The notes beneath the pieces were generated by a model. It was not told the origin of the DNA, made no database searches, and saw only the letters and a program-made list of their open reading frames with translations. This document shows, piece after piece, positions 46,923 through 56,809 of a DNA stretch of 62,356 bases. A program made the translations under genes and the position numbers. How positions within the stretch are numbered: the first letter of the stretch is position 1; every line of letters begins with the position of its first letter. Where the stretch lies: NCBI GenBank assembly GCA_003427395.1, contig BFEA01000301.1, positions 1,312,579 to 1,374,934 on the forward strand, read 5' to 3'. Source of the stretch: Chara braunii. Its lineage: Eukaryota; Streptophyta; Charophyceae; Charales; Characeae.

Positions 46923-47359
46923 CGTACACTCACACACACACCCATGTAGGGCGTGGTAATGTACATACCCACGTTTTAGCTGTAGATTTATTCGATTCGT
47001 TTTTATCTATTTATTTATTTATTTTTATTTATTTATCTTATTTTATTTATTTCTATTGATATACCATGAGGTAGGCTATGAGGTTAAACGCTTACCTATT
47101 CTCTATATCTCTCCCCGTCGTCGTTGTTGTCTGTCAGAGTCGTCAGTCCGTCATCGCAGGTGCATCGCACTCCTGGCGGCAAACCGCCCAAATCGCCGCA
47201 ATCCAGACACTTCACTGGATCCTTCAACCGGTAGGAGCGACGTCAGTATGTACAAAGGGCAGGGACGTAACCAGGGTGAGCCGATGACTCGTGTTTACTA
47301 GGCTTTCGTCGTTCAAGATCGATAATTACAACAATCTTCCCCGACCCGATGAAGACCCC

Positions 47360-47384
47360 CTTCTCGTCTTCCTCTTCTTCCTCT

Positions 47385-47416
<32 letters not shown>

Positions 47417-47434
47417 TTCTTCTTCTTCTTCTTC
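47360..47434. repeat. (CTT)n microsatellite
   Basis: CTT/CTC run at the left edge of repeat family B copy 2, comparable to 12,060-12,415. Confidence 0.95.
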
Positions 47435-47814
47435 ACATGTTCGCCTCCTTCCTACTCCTGCGCAACTCCTCTCTCCTTCTGGTTCTTCTTCTTCTTCCTC
47501 TTCTTCTACTTATACTACTCCCTACTTGCGCCACTTCTCCCTACTTGCGCCACTTCTCCCGCTTGCGCCACCTCTTCCGCTTGTGTGCGCTCTCTCTCTC
47601 GTCATCGCCTTCGCTCGTAGTCCCCGCCCGCGCGTTGCTAAGCACTTCTTGTGTTCGCTCATCGAGAACACAACCCAAACGCGCGGCCAGGGCCTCGGAC
47701 TGCTGCGTCCGGAGTCAAGCAGATTTTCGTGGAAGCGAATCTGCTCGTCTATCCGGTGCAGATTCACTGAAGTGAAGTTAGGGAGGGCAGACACGGGATT
47801 AGATAAAGTAAGAA

Positions 47815-49166
47815 AACAAAAAAGAAAATAATAATAATGGAATGATAAAACTAAAATAAAATAAAAATCGAATCTAACAATAAAAAAAATAAAATAAAAA
47901 GTAAAAGAAAAACCCTACTACTAACTACCCCATCGTGGCAACTGTCACAACGGGGTCTAACCGCGGCTAACCCCAATTTCGAGGTCGCGGGTTCGAGTCC
48001 CCACCCGACCGAGCCTGAGTAAAACTTTATGGAGCTCCTTATCAAAAGGAGCTATCTCAGGGGTCGGGTGGATTCGTCCCCTGCATCCGTTGCTTGACAA
48101 CCTGTGCCCTTTACCTACTGAGATAACTCCTACTTCGTTAGGAAGAGGAGCTACTCAGTTACATATAGAGTAGTGGGCTCAGTCCGACCAGTGACCCGAG
48201 CCCACTCCTAAGTCTTTTGCGGTGTGTGTCTGCTCGCCAGTCTGTGCACCGGTTAGAGCGCGTGTCTGCTTGAGGGCACGTGCCTCTCAAGATACTTAGT
48301 TGATCTGAAGGCCCAAAGCCGATACTTACCTGTAACCGTGGCTCTGAGGGACGTGACGGGAAGGGTATAAGAAAGCGGGGTAAACCCGCACACTTTGAAT
48401 AGCAGGAAAGCACTCAAGTAGCAGGTAGGCCGGTACCACACCGAGTAGACCTGCCGGGTAATCGAGGCTGATCAGAAGAAGACAAAGTAGGCATTTCCAG
48501 AGGCCCAGTACCATCAGGTAGGCGGACACCAGTTTCCAATAGCAAGAGTCTAGGGCCTGTGCGGATGATATTAGAGCCTGCAACGGTATCTCTCTATGCA
48601 GAGGGACGAAGGCACCGGTCACTCGGGTGGCGGCGGCGTCTGGAAGTCACCACCCAAGGGGCGACTCCCTTTCTACCTACGGGAGGCTGAGTTAGATCCT
48701 CAACCTCGCTCACGATGCACTTAGTAAGGATAAAGGTACCGCTCGAGCAATCGTCAACAATCGGGGTGGTACCTCAACCCCGATGATCATACACTAATAA
48801 TTGCTCCGGTCGGAGCGCGTATTAGTTTATCCTGACTAATGTACTGACAATTAAGTCTCAGCGTACATCGTAGATCTACTCGTTATAACATCAACCCTAT
48901 CGACCCCTCAACCTCTTCGGTCGAAGGGTATTACTGCAGATCCTAATCTTCACAGCGTGCGTCATAACAACGCGCGCGCATCCTTAACGAAATTTTCTCA
49001 CCGATTTTGCTCCGGCCTCAATGACCGAGGAATTCGTTTCGAGTGTCACGCTCAAGCGTGCACACCCTTTCCATTCCACACTGGCTCCATCATGGTAGCC
49101 GACGCCGTCACCGTGTCGAATGCAAAAGCACAGNNAAATATCCTTGTAAGGGTATTTGGTCCGACA
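47815..49166 (+). repeat. Repeat family B, copy 2 (right end of the insertion)
   Basis: Same order as 12,650-13,620: A-rich leader, GGTTCGAGTCC box (47,989-47,999), minus-strand tRNA-like module, GGTCGAAGGGTATT hairpin, CGTGTCGAATGCAAAAGCA, then ATATCCTTGTAAGGGTATTTGG. The right edge, CCGACA at 49,166, is fixed by the LTR it interrupts. Confidence 0.7.
48048..48130 (-). ncRNA. tRNA-like retroposon module
   Basis: 83 nt on the minus strand. The 7-bp acceptor-like stem GGAGTTA/TAGCTCC pairs fully (one G-T). TCTCAGTAGGT is an A-box-like D arm, GACGAATCC a partial B box, and CTTTTGAT follows the 3' end. The extra ~13 nt between T loop and acceptor make it non-functional as a tRNA. Confidence 0.6.
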
Positions 49167-49170
49167 GCGC

Positions 49171-49375
49171 CACTCATGAGAGAGAGCTACATTGGGTTAT
49201 GGTGTTGGTGTTGCCCTGTAGGGCATGGACATNNANTCACNNTTNTTCTGTATTATTCTCAATTGGATGGTTACTCGGTTCCATTGTACTATCTGNTTTG
49301 GCTTTGACTACTTGGACTTCAGTGTGATTTTGCATTCTGGATTTCTGTGCTTCGTCCATATTCATGTTCCTTGCA
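49171..49375 (+). repeat. gypsy-1 3' LTR, part 2 (LTR positions 845-1049)
   Basis: Continues exactly from 38,508 after the insertion and ends CCTTGCA at 49,375, giving 1,049 bp in total as in the 5' LTR. Some Ns at 49,233-49,244. Confidence 0.9.
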
Positions 49376-49986
49376 ATATCATCTCTTCTTTCCAAAAAAC
49401 TGCATTTTTTCCTTCAATCCAAGAAAAGGATTTTGACAAGGAAATGGTTCTCTCTTGTTTCAATAAAACAAAGGAGGCTTGTGGGGTAACAGGATTATGT
49501 GTAGATGAAGTCTACGAGTGGAAACAAAGACTTGGCAATTTAGTCAGATGGCCCATTGATCACAATGTTGGGGACTCTCTGATTTGTTGTCCTGCGGTAT
49601 AGCGTGGTAGCATGAACCAGTTGTTGTTTACCAACCCTTGCATCATGTATTGTTGGGATGGGACCAGGGTAGTCGCGATCTGTGAGGATAAATATAGGAG
49701 GAAAGGTTTTAAGGAATTGGATAAATGGGATATGGCTGGGATATTAGGAGAGGCATTGTTGTCGGAGAAGAAACCATTACAACGGTATTTGCCCGGGTTT
49801 TTCGATGTCGGAGTATCCGTTTTTTTCGTTGAATTGAGGGACTTGATGAGACTAATGGTTACCAGAAGTTTATTTAGACTACAGGTAGCCAATGACCGAG
49901 AGACGAAAATTTTTATAACCTTAGTCCGGACGTTTGTGACGTCCGATAATAATGGCGGTAATCGGGTTGTCGCTGTGAGATTATAG
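49376..49986 (+). pseudogene. Unrecognised coding-like fragment next to the LTR end
   Basis: One frame is open through the LTR end and beyond. It has well-mixed residues from about 49,390: VYEWKQRLGNLVRWPIDHN, then an in-frame TAG at 49,600, then CIMYCWDGTRVVAICEDKYR and GKPLQRYLPGFFDVGV-like text to 49,986. No family recognised. Composition and the single stop suggest a broken gene or transposon ORF at the target site of gypsy-1. Confidence 0.4.
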
Positions 49987-50437
49987 TCTCTCGGTCATAA
50001 GCTAGTCTGAATGGCCTATAACTTTTATTCAGACTTGATGGTGTATAAGGTTCATAAAAGTTATAGACTCCTTTTATGGTTGCCATCAGTCTTATCTAGT
50101 GGGGCCTCAGCGGCACGCGACGGTGAGAATGCTAAGGCTAAGACCTATCCAGCCGCGCGATTCATGGCCTAGGTATGCCGAAAAGAGCGGTCACGTCGGA
50201 TATGGGGCCGCGGCGCGGAAATAAAATGAAATGCCTAATTTATTTATTTATTTATTTTTACCGGATTGATCCCGTGTTAAGCATCGTTGTGGTCAATCTG
50301 GCAGGGCACCCGTCCAAGCCATAGACAGGGAGCTAGCCCAATGAAAACTCGGGCATGCGGGGCCTAGGTCACAAATGGGCAAACCATTGCAGTGGTACCT
50401 TTCATAGGGAGGGGCAACCCTTACTACTCTCGTAGTA

Positions 50438-50521
50438 GGAGCTAACCCATACAGTAACATGCCAGCCTCGGATGTCGTGGATACAGGGATCAAAGCCAAA
50501 ACATCCCCCTGGGCTAGCTCC
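50438..50521 (+). ncRNA. tRNA-like SINE head
   Basis: 84 nt with a perfect 7-bp terminal stem GGAGCTA/TAGCTCC. GGGATCAAAGCC stands in the B-box position, and TTTT follows immediately. It is closest to the module at 48,048-48,130 (shared TAGCTCCTTTTGAT). Confidence 0.6.
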
Positions 50522-50627
50522 TTTTGATGGAGCAGCCCACAAAGTTGGAGTGGTGGCAAGGTCGATTCCGACCGCAGGATCACATCATGCGGTCGAGATC
50601 GACCGCACATACTGTGGATTCGGGATC

Positions 50628-50680
50628 ACCCCTGCACAAGGATGACACACATAAATCAAGAAGTGGTCCAAGTTTTTTTT
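50628..50680 (+). ncRNA. U6 snRNA 3' half within the SINE
   Basis: CACCCCTGCACAAGGATGAC, then ACACATAAATCAAGAAGTGG, then TCCAAGTTTTTTTT. This follows plant U6 from CCCCTGCGCAAGGATGAC to the 3' T tract with about six differences. Confidence 0.8.
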
Positions 50681-50980
50681 CTTAGTTTGATCTCATCGAG
50701 GATCGAACTTTTGTCTGTGTTTCAACAGACCAGGAAAGTGTTGCAAGGGCGTCGGGGGAGGAAAATGAGCCGTTGGCTTAGGCCGACGGTTACCAAAAAA
50801 AAAAAAAAAAAAAAAAAAACTAAAAGCCAANAAAAAAAAAAAAAAAAAAAAACTAAAAGCCAAGCGCCATGTGGCGCGTTACAAATTGATGGGGACTTAC
50901 AGCCCCAATGGATAGTTGTGAATGCTAACCGTTTCGTCAGAAAGTAAGTTCTTTTTTTTATCAAGATTTGTTTTTATATT

Positions 50981-51147
50981 TCATTTTAGATTTTTTTTTT
51001 TTTTTTTTTTAAATCCCCCCTTCTCGTTTTTACAAACTGCGAGTTGTGCTGCGCCCGTTCGCTTCAAAGAACGGGCTATAAAAAATGGGATGAGCAACGC
51101 ATCTGCAGACAGGTAAGTCTCTCACTTCGCCGCTCACCTCGCGCTAC
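50981..51147. other. T-rich stretch, no gene
   Basis: Long T runs followed by about 100 bp of unique sequence; nothing recognisable. Confidence 0.5.
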
Positions 51148-51215
51148 TTTCATCGATAGGATGAGCAAAATCGAATGAATCTACCACTAGAACATGGAAA
51201 CATATACTACTACAC

Positions 51216-51248
<33 letters not shown>

Positions 51249-51405
51249 CGTGTGTGTGTATGTGTGTGTGTGTGTAAGAGAGAGAGAGAGAGAGAGAACA
51301 GGAAGTCTCCAACCTCGCCGCAGGCCTCATGTTACTTCCATCAATAGGACGAGTAAAATCGGAATGAATCTTCAACCAGAACATGGAAATGTACACTGCT
51401 ACACA
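51148..51405. repeat. Tandem pair of the CATCGATAGG repeat with (GT)n(GA)n between
   Basis: CATC(G/A)ATAGGA(T/C)GAG at 51,152 and 51,338 is followed each time by GAATGAATCT and (A)GAACATGGAAA. (GT)n (51,219-51,273) and (GA)n (to 51,298) lie between. The upstream AAGTCTC...CCTCGC sequence is also duplicated, so the unit is about 190 bp. Confidence 0.7.
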
Positions 51406-53211
51406 TTGTTTGTCCCCCCTCCTCTCGTTTCTGCAGGCTGCCTAAGCGCGCGATCGTTTTAATAAACGGTCTGCAACAAGAAAAGAAAAATAAAATCAAA
51501 ATACGAGGTAACTGCCTAGTGGTTGAAATAACAGTCAGTTTGGTTGTATGGGAGCATGTGAGGTTCCACCCCGTATGGCACAAATAATTATGACCACGAG
51601 ATTTGTGATATTGCGGCTCACAATGTGCTCGTGGGAGACTGAGGGAGTTAGAGAAAGGGAAAAAAAAATGTTGGGAGGAGGANAGCCACTTCTCCCAACC
51701 TGCCAACTGCCCTCCCCTTTTTCANGGGAGAGGTTGAGGAAAAAGAGCGGGATGTTGTTGCACGCAATAACATGAACCCGGCTGAGGAATTGGGCAAGCG
51801 CGCGTAAGCTAAATTTAGTTTTTCCTTTTGCTATTTTCATTTAGTGTATTCTCATTATGACACTTTTCCTCATGAGGTGCTACCTCTGGCATAAAACTAC
51901 CAGAGGCAACTGTCAGACTCCCGTTTTTAAAGGGAGCCTGAAAATTAAAAGGTCAAAAAGGAAAAGGCTAAGTACAACATTTTCCTTGATGTCTCTGCCC
52001 TAGGAAATAGTGNCACATACATCAAACTGAAAGGGGTTGTATCCCTCCAACCTCTTATNAGAAAAATAAAAGAAAAATANAGGTCTGCAATGGAGCGCTA
52101 GAGGAGCAGGACAACTGTAGCGTAGGGAGCACACTGCTCCTCTTCCTTTTNGTTAGTGTTGGTCTNGTNGGANAGNACTAGGGACGCTGAAGGACCAAAG
52201 CGGCACAGTGGGAGTATACTTTGGGCCTAGATTTTCTCCAGGGCCCAAATTTTACTAATTTGGCAGCAAGTTTTGAGCGGCTGCAGTGAACTTTAGGACC
52301 ACACTGATGGTGGTACNAGGAGGTTAAACCTCNNTAGCCTGTTTTTCCACTTTTGTGGGGAAATGCTGCCAAATNTTTCTGAAGTCGACGACAATAATTT
52401 TTGCAGCGTTACGCTGCCAAAATTGGGGTTCATCAGGCGGTACTAAGTGGGGGAAAAGTGCTGGATAAATTTTGGTGCNTCGAGGNGCTCACNGCCAACG
52501 TCGGTGAAGGGGTAACTTGGAGCAAAATTATTACGGCGATACANTAAGCATATTGGACCAGGATTATCAAGGTGAAAACGACACGCNATTTTTTTTGTAT
52601 TTGCGCGTCATTGGCTCTCACCAAGTGGAACCAGTGGGACCAGCNNAGCACGTGAGTGGGACGGGGGGTACCGACAAAGTGAGAACTTGAGTGCTTTATT
52701 TTTTTGTGAGGACTAGTGGATGTTATTTTGGCGGGCAACGTCCCGAGGAGTTGGAAGGGATAGTGCAGGACTACCTGGGACCATCTGTGACAAGTTGGGA
52801 TTTATTTTGGGACCGATATGTTTTTGGGGACGTGTGTGACTCACTGTTTTCGTGATTAGGACTTTCGTGCATGGGACGTGCGAGTCAGGAACGGATTAGG
52901 GTTAGTGGCCAGCCCTTGGCGGGAGTTGGCTCTATGTCGTAGAATGAAATTTACGTGATGCTGATGCATAGACCCCTTCTCGATTACTAATGAGATTGTC
53001 AGTATTTTCCTATTACTAGGTCCCTTTCGGGCTAGGCAGGTACTATAGTATACTAAGAAAAACGATGTTGCTTTACAAAGATGCTGAATTTCAACAACGC
53101 TGGATCTCTGAGATGAAATTATTGAATCCTAAATTTTTGAAACAGATTGACTTCATATTGCAATCAAAACAAAAACTCAGAGAATGATATAGTCTATTTT
53201 TTATTTAAATT
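51406..53211. other. No gene seen; many ambiguous bases
   Basis: About 1.8 kb with more than 15 single Ns between 51,683 and 52,646. It could be LTR or untranslated retroelement sequence, but no second copy is in the window. A short frame at 53,068-53,190 (LLYKDAEFQQRWISEMKLLN) just before the rRNA fragment may be organellar. Confidence 0.45.
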
Positions 53212-53404
53212 CAAAATGACCCTGATAGTCCATGTCGTAAACGATGAGTGTTGGTCCTTGGTCCACGCCCGGTGGTTTTGGGGGGCGATTCGATGAGCAA
53301 CCTAGCTAACGCGTTAAACACTCCGCTTAGGGAGTACGGTTGCAACGTTAAAACTCACAGGAATTGACGGAGGTCTGCACAAGCGGTGGAGCATGTGGTT
53401 TAAT
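53212..53404 (+). rRNA. Mitochondrial-type small-subunit rRNA fragment (NUMT)
   Basis: Carries universal 16S-type landmarks in order: ACCCTGATAGTCCATG, GTAAACGATGAGTGTTGG, AGCTAACGCGTTAAACACTC, GGGAGTACGGTTGCAACGTT, AAAACTCACAGGAATTGACG, GCACAAGCGGTGGAGCATGT and GGTTTAAT. The GATGAGTGTT...CTTGGTC...ACGC pattern resembles plant mitochondrial SSU rRNA. Conserved bases are altered (for example AAACTCAAAGGAATTGACGG is changed), and only about 190 bp are present, so it is a pseudogene copy in nuclear DNA, or misassembled organelle sequence. Confidence 0.8.
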
Positions 53405-53439
53405 AAGTAGCAGACTCGAACTTTTGACGTCTTAGTTNT

Positions 53440-53594
53440 GTGCGATACACAGATGACTTTGTGATAGGTATTACCGACCCTCTTCCTTACGCAATTGAGA
53501 TATGTGATCTTATATCGACTATCTAAGTACGCTCNGACNAGACCTAAACAAAGAAATTAAGGTATCACATATTGATTTNGGATTCTTCTTCCTA
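53440..53594 (+). pseudogene. Group II intron reverse transcriptase/maturase fragment
   Basis: VRYTDDFVIGIT at 53,440-53,475 is the RT active-site block (family form YADD). It is followed, after a small frame change, by LNKEIKVSHID and GFFFL, matching the L..EKTKITH...G..FLG block of group II intron-encoded proteins. It lies 35 bp from the mitochondrial-type rRNA fragment, so both probably came in one organellar DNA transfer. N bases obscure the junction. Confidence 0.6.
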
Positions 53595-53904
53595 ACTACT
53601 CTTNCCCCAGGGTTGCATGTTTTTCTTCGGCGACATGAATATTTTTCTTGGCTTTCTTGAGTGAGCCAGAGCGCATTCGACACCACTTCATTCAAGGTCA
53701 ATTGATTGACTATGATTCCTTCACAACTGTGTAAACCCACACTTTGCTTGAACCTGTTTGTTTTGAATGTTCAAAAAAAAGGTTGAGTAAAGCGTGTGTA
53801 GTCATGAATGTAAGAAACTGGGATCTGACGGGACTATGGGTTGCTGGATTTTCTGTAGATGTTGTTGTTGTGTTTTAGTGTGCAGGTAGGTAGAACGCTG
53901 CTTG
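53595..53904. other. No gene seen
   Basis: Unique-looking sequence between the organellar fragment and repeat R1 copy 2. Confidence 0.5.
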
Positions 53905-54358
53905 CAGAAGAAACTGATTGTGCCCATTTAGAGGGTTGATGAAAACAATTATTTTCTTTCTACCTGCATGCTGGTCAAAAAGACATGTTAGATTGAGAAA
54001 GATTAATTCAGTGTCGTAAAAGGAATTTGATTGAGATAAAGAAGACAAAATCAAACGGATTTAGTCTTTTTTCAAAATGACCTTTTTTATCTCAAACAAC
54101 CTCAATTGTCTATACCTTTCCAAATGATTTTTATTTTCTACCTCCTCTGACTTTCTTCGTCGAAGTTACCCCAAACTTCTAAAAAAAATGAAAACAATGG
54201 AAGTCTGCATGCAGTGGACGCGTTTTCTTTCTCTGTAGGAAGCATCTAAGGTGGGGTTTTGTTCCTTTAGGAGTTGACCCTGTTATCTACCCAAAGTTGA
54301 CCATTCTATGTGGAGACGGCCCGACTTCTGAGATCCGAGTCTTGTGCTCAGACAAGGA
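53905..54358 (+). repeat. Dispersed repeat family R1, copy 2
   Basis: Partner of 10,230-10,740. Similarity ends at AGGAGGAGGTG, where TGTGGCGGACCCACC begins, possibly the outer edge of the minus-strand chromovirus. Confidence 0.65.
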
Positions 54359-55518
54359 GGAGGTGTGGCGGACCCACCAAGTGAGGTGCTCCGCCTCGGA
54401 TAGAGATAAAGATGGGGGATGAGGGTGAAGCAAGATGGCACAGCGCAGCTCCCACACAGACTCCAACGCACATACTGCAAATTGTGCGAATGTAGAATAA
54501 CCCAAAATACAGACTATGGCTGGGGTATACCCCAGTGGACTGACTGAACTGGACTGGACTGGCTCAATGTCACAGCTAACAGCCTAAGTAAAAGCAGAAG
54601 CAACTAACTAGTATACATGTCCTAGGAAAGCAGAAAGCAATGACCAACTAAATCTTAGAATGTTGGAGGTAGTAGCCTCAGTCTGGAAACAACTAACTAG
54701 TGTATAAGTCCTTAGAACAGCAAAAGCAAAATAACTAAATACTAGAAATGCTAGAGGCAGTAACCTCAGTATGAGAACAACAAAGCAACAACAAAATAAC
54801 CATATGTCAGAGAAGGAGTGTGTCGCAAACCACAGAGTGGGATGGTCTCTGAGGGTGGCGAATGCAGCCTAGGGGTTGATAAACTCCTAAGGGCATCCGC
54901 ATATAATGACAGGGAGACACATGTCATCAGGCTTAATGAGGGTAGGGAATTGGGAGCGAACAAAACCAATGACCCTCACAGATAGACCATCAAGGCGGGT
55001 AATACTCGACCAAAGGGGTGACCGCTATGGAGGGTCGACCATGCAAGGGAATAAGGGAGCCTGGTATATTGGGCGCACCTAGATAAAGCATGCAAGGCTG
55101 CCTAACTAGGGCGTGACGGCTGGCAGAGGGTAGAAAAAGTGATGGGTAAGGGAATCATGCAAATGACTTCTAAGGTGAGGGAAGTCCGAGCTGGATCCGT
55201 AAGTTCGGAAGTCAGGGCAACGCTACGGTCCCGATGCCTATGCGTATACCAAGGGAGAGCCCAACTCAGAGGAACTCGACTAGGAGAGACCACCAGGCGA
55301 CACAACCAGGGTATTGTACAGGGTAAGGTGGTAAGAGAGTAACGACGTCTGAAGTAGGCGGAGCTGATCGTAAAGAAGGTCGTAAAGTTATCGATGATGT
55401 CTATGATGAGAAGTCTGGAATGCCGTCGAGGAAGAGCCGCAACGTCGACGAGCTGAAATGACAAAACTGGTGTGGATGGGGTACTGAGAAGTGAAAAACG
55501 TGGGAAGATACGTCGGAG
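54359..55518. other. Possible LTR/untranslated region of chromovirus 2
   Basis: Lies where the 3' LTR of the minus-strand element should be, and starts with TG at the exact point where repeat R1 breaks off. No opposite LTR or polypurine tract was recognised, so the call is positional. AACTAACTAGT...CTTAGAA is repeated at 54,604 and 54,690. Confidence 0.35.
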
Positions 55519-55800
55519 TCAATCGTCGTATCGAGCCGGACGACGACGAGTGCGTTGTGGACGCTCAGAAGCACCCGGCTGTTGCCGAAGGTCTGCCTCA
55601 TATGGAGCAGACTCTACTTCAGCGATCTCCTCAGCCGAGGGAAAAGGAAGAGGGTTGGTGAGCTGAGGAGGAGCATTCAACCTAGCACAACGAGCACGGT
55701 TATAGGAACGCACCAACATGCGGGCGTGCTGCAAGTGCTCGAGGGGTTCCTAAGTCGCCTCCTCATCAAGGTAACCGTTCCAACGTACGAGATAGTCTGC
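55519..55800 (-). pseudogene. Chromovirus 2 chromodomain and tail
   Basis: DYLVRWNGYLDEEAT, then a TAG codon (complement at 55,750-55,752), then EPLEHLQHARMLVRSYNRAR. This is the chromodomain pattern YLV.W.GY...ATWEP, with the invariant Trp mutated TGG to TAG. A Pro/Arg-rich tail ends with TGA near 55,519. Chromodomains direct integration to marked chromatin. Confidence 0.85.
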
Positions 55801-55898
55801 GTGAGGAGGGTTGTCGTCGGTGACTCAGCGACCAATGATGTCTGAAACGAGGAATTCCTCGTGGTTGTCCACCATGATGGGTGGAGGCGCTCGTATGG

Positions 55899-56291
55899 TT
55901 ATCCAGCGATACGCTCAGATGGTCTGCGGTAGGGACGCAGTAACGAGACGTCATAGACATTATGCAGACGAGCGTGGTGTGGGTAGTCGGGCAACTTCAC
56001 ACAAAAGTTGACCGAGCTAGGAGCCTTATTAGAACCGACAGCCTGGAGAATGCGGCATGGGCCAAAGAAGCAACGTCGAAACTTGCAAAGTGTGTCCGCT
56101 TTGAGTTGTAAGTGGCGGGCGTCGACAAACACATCATCACCGACTTTGAATGGATGATCCATCCTCGATCGGTTCGCATATGCGGTCATGCGAGTCTGGG
56201 AAGCGACTATGTGCCCATGCGTGGTTTTCGTGATCGACGTCATGTGTGCAACCCAATCATCCAGCGTGGGACAACTCGTGTCGGGGTGCAC
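55899..56291 (-). pseudogene. Chromovirus 2 integrase C-terminal region
   Basis: Contains the GPY/F-like module: HPFKVGDDVFVDARHLQL, then KFRRCFFGPCRIL, then LHNVYDVSLLRPY, the usual junction to the chromodomain. Open for 130 codons. Confidence 0.85.
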
Positions 56292-56399
56292 CTGTGACGG
56301 TCAAAGGAAGTCCGTGGGAACGCGAGGGTGATAGTCGAGGTCGCAATAGGCGAGACGGTATGGTCGTAGGCTATCTCCACGTCAGCAAGACGGAGATCC

Positions 56400-56758
56400 C
56401 ACTACCGGTCGTTACGAACAATCTTTCAGAGAATATCCCCAAGAGTCTTATTCGTGACCTCGGTCTGACCATCAGTCAGGGGATGGTAAGACGAAGAGAA
56501 GCAGAGCTGGGTGCCAGACACCTCGTGGAGCCGTCACCAGAATCGGCTGGTAAAGCGAGGGTCACGGTCGAATATGATGCTCAGAGGTAGGTCATGGTCA
56601 CGCACGACTCGGTCAAACACGATGTCGGCGACCTCACGTGCACTCATGACATAGCGGCGGGGAACAAAGCGTGCGTGCTTCGTGAAGCGGTCAACGACGA
56701 CCAGGATAGCATAATGACCGCGGGGGGTCAGAGGATGAAGAGGACCGATAAAGTACAT
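56400..56758 (-). pseudogene. Chromovirus 2 integrase catalytic core
   Basis: The D,D35E core: VVVDRFTKHARFVP with the first Asp, FDRDPRFTSRFW with the second, then TGA, then SSSYHPLTDGQTEV with the catalytic Glu. All three catalytic residues are kept; one stop follows RFW. Confidence 0.9.
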
Positions 56759-56809
56759 CGAGATGGACTACCAACGACCCTCAGGCATAGGAAGAGGCTG
56801 GAGCAAACC

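Larger units (their letters stand above)
38509..49166. mobile_element. 10,658-bp insertion inside the gypsy-1 3' LTR
   Basis: GCGC occurs at 38,505-38,508 and again at 49,167-49,170. The LTR continues from position 844 to 845 across the two, so this is a clean insertion with a 4-bp target duplication. The ends are TGTCGCGCGCGG... and ...TTTGGTCCGACA: TG...CA with a 5-bp inverted TGTCG/CGACA. That suits an LTR retrotransposon or another integrase-type element. I found no matching LTR pair and no transposase or pol motif inside. Its left end resembles 59,307 (TGTCGGGCGCATCGGTCCGA). Its right end is repeat family B. It holds a satellite array, telomere-like repeats, (AAT)n runs and an LTR fragment. 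Confidence 0.7.
50280..50860 (+). mobile_element. Composite tRNA-like/U6 SINE, copy 2
   Basis: Plus-strand order: tRNA-like head (50,438-50,521), TTTTGATGGAGC half-hairpin, linker with a second GGTCGATTCC box, U6 3' half with its T tract (50,628-50,680), GAGGATCGAAC and CTGTGTTTCAACA, the CCGTTGGC/GCCGACGG hairpin (50,771-50,789), then poly(A) from 50,795. It matches the minus-strand copy at 20,466-21,005 module by module. The poly(A) is duplicated round an N at 50,831. Confidence 0.65.

Noticed and set aside
38509-49166. Assigning the insertion to Helitrons because of its 3' hairpin
   Set aside because: It has a 4-bp target duplication and TGTCG/CGACA ends; Helitrons make no duplication and end in CTRR.
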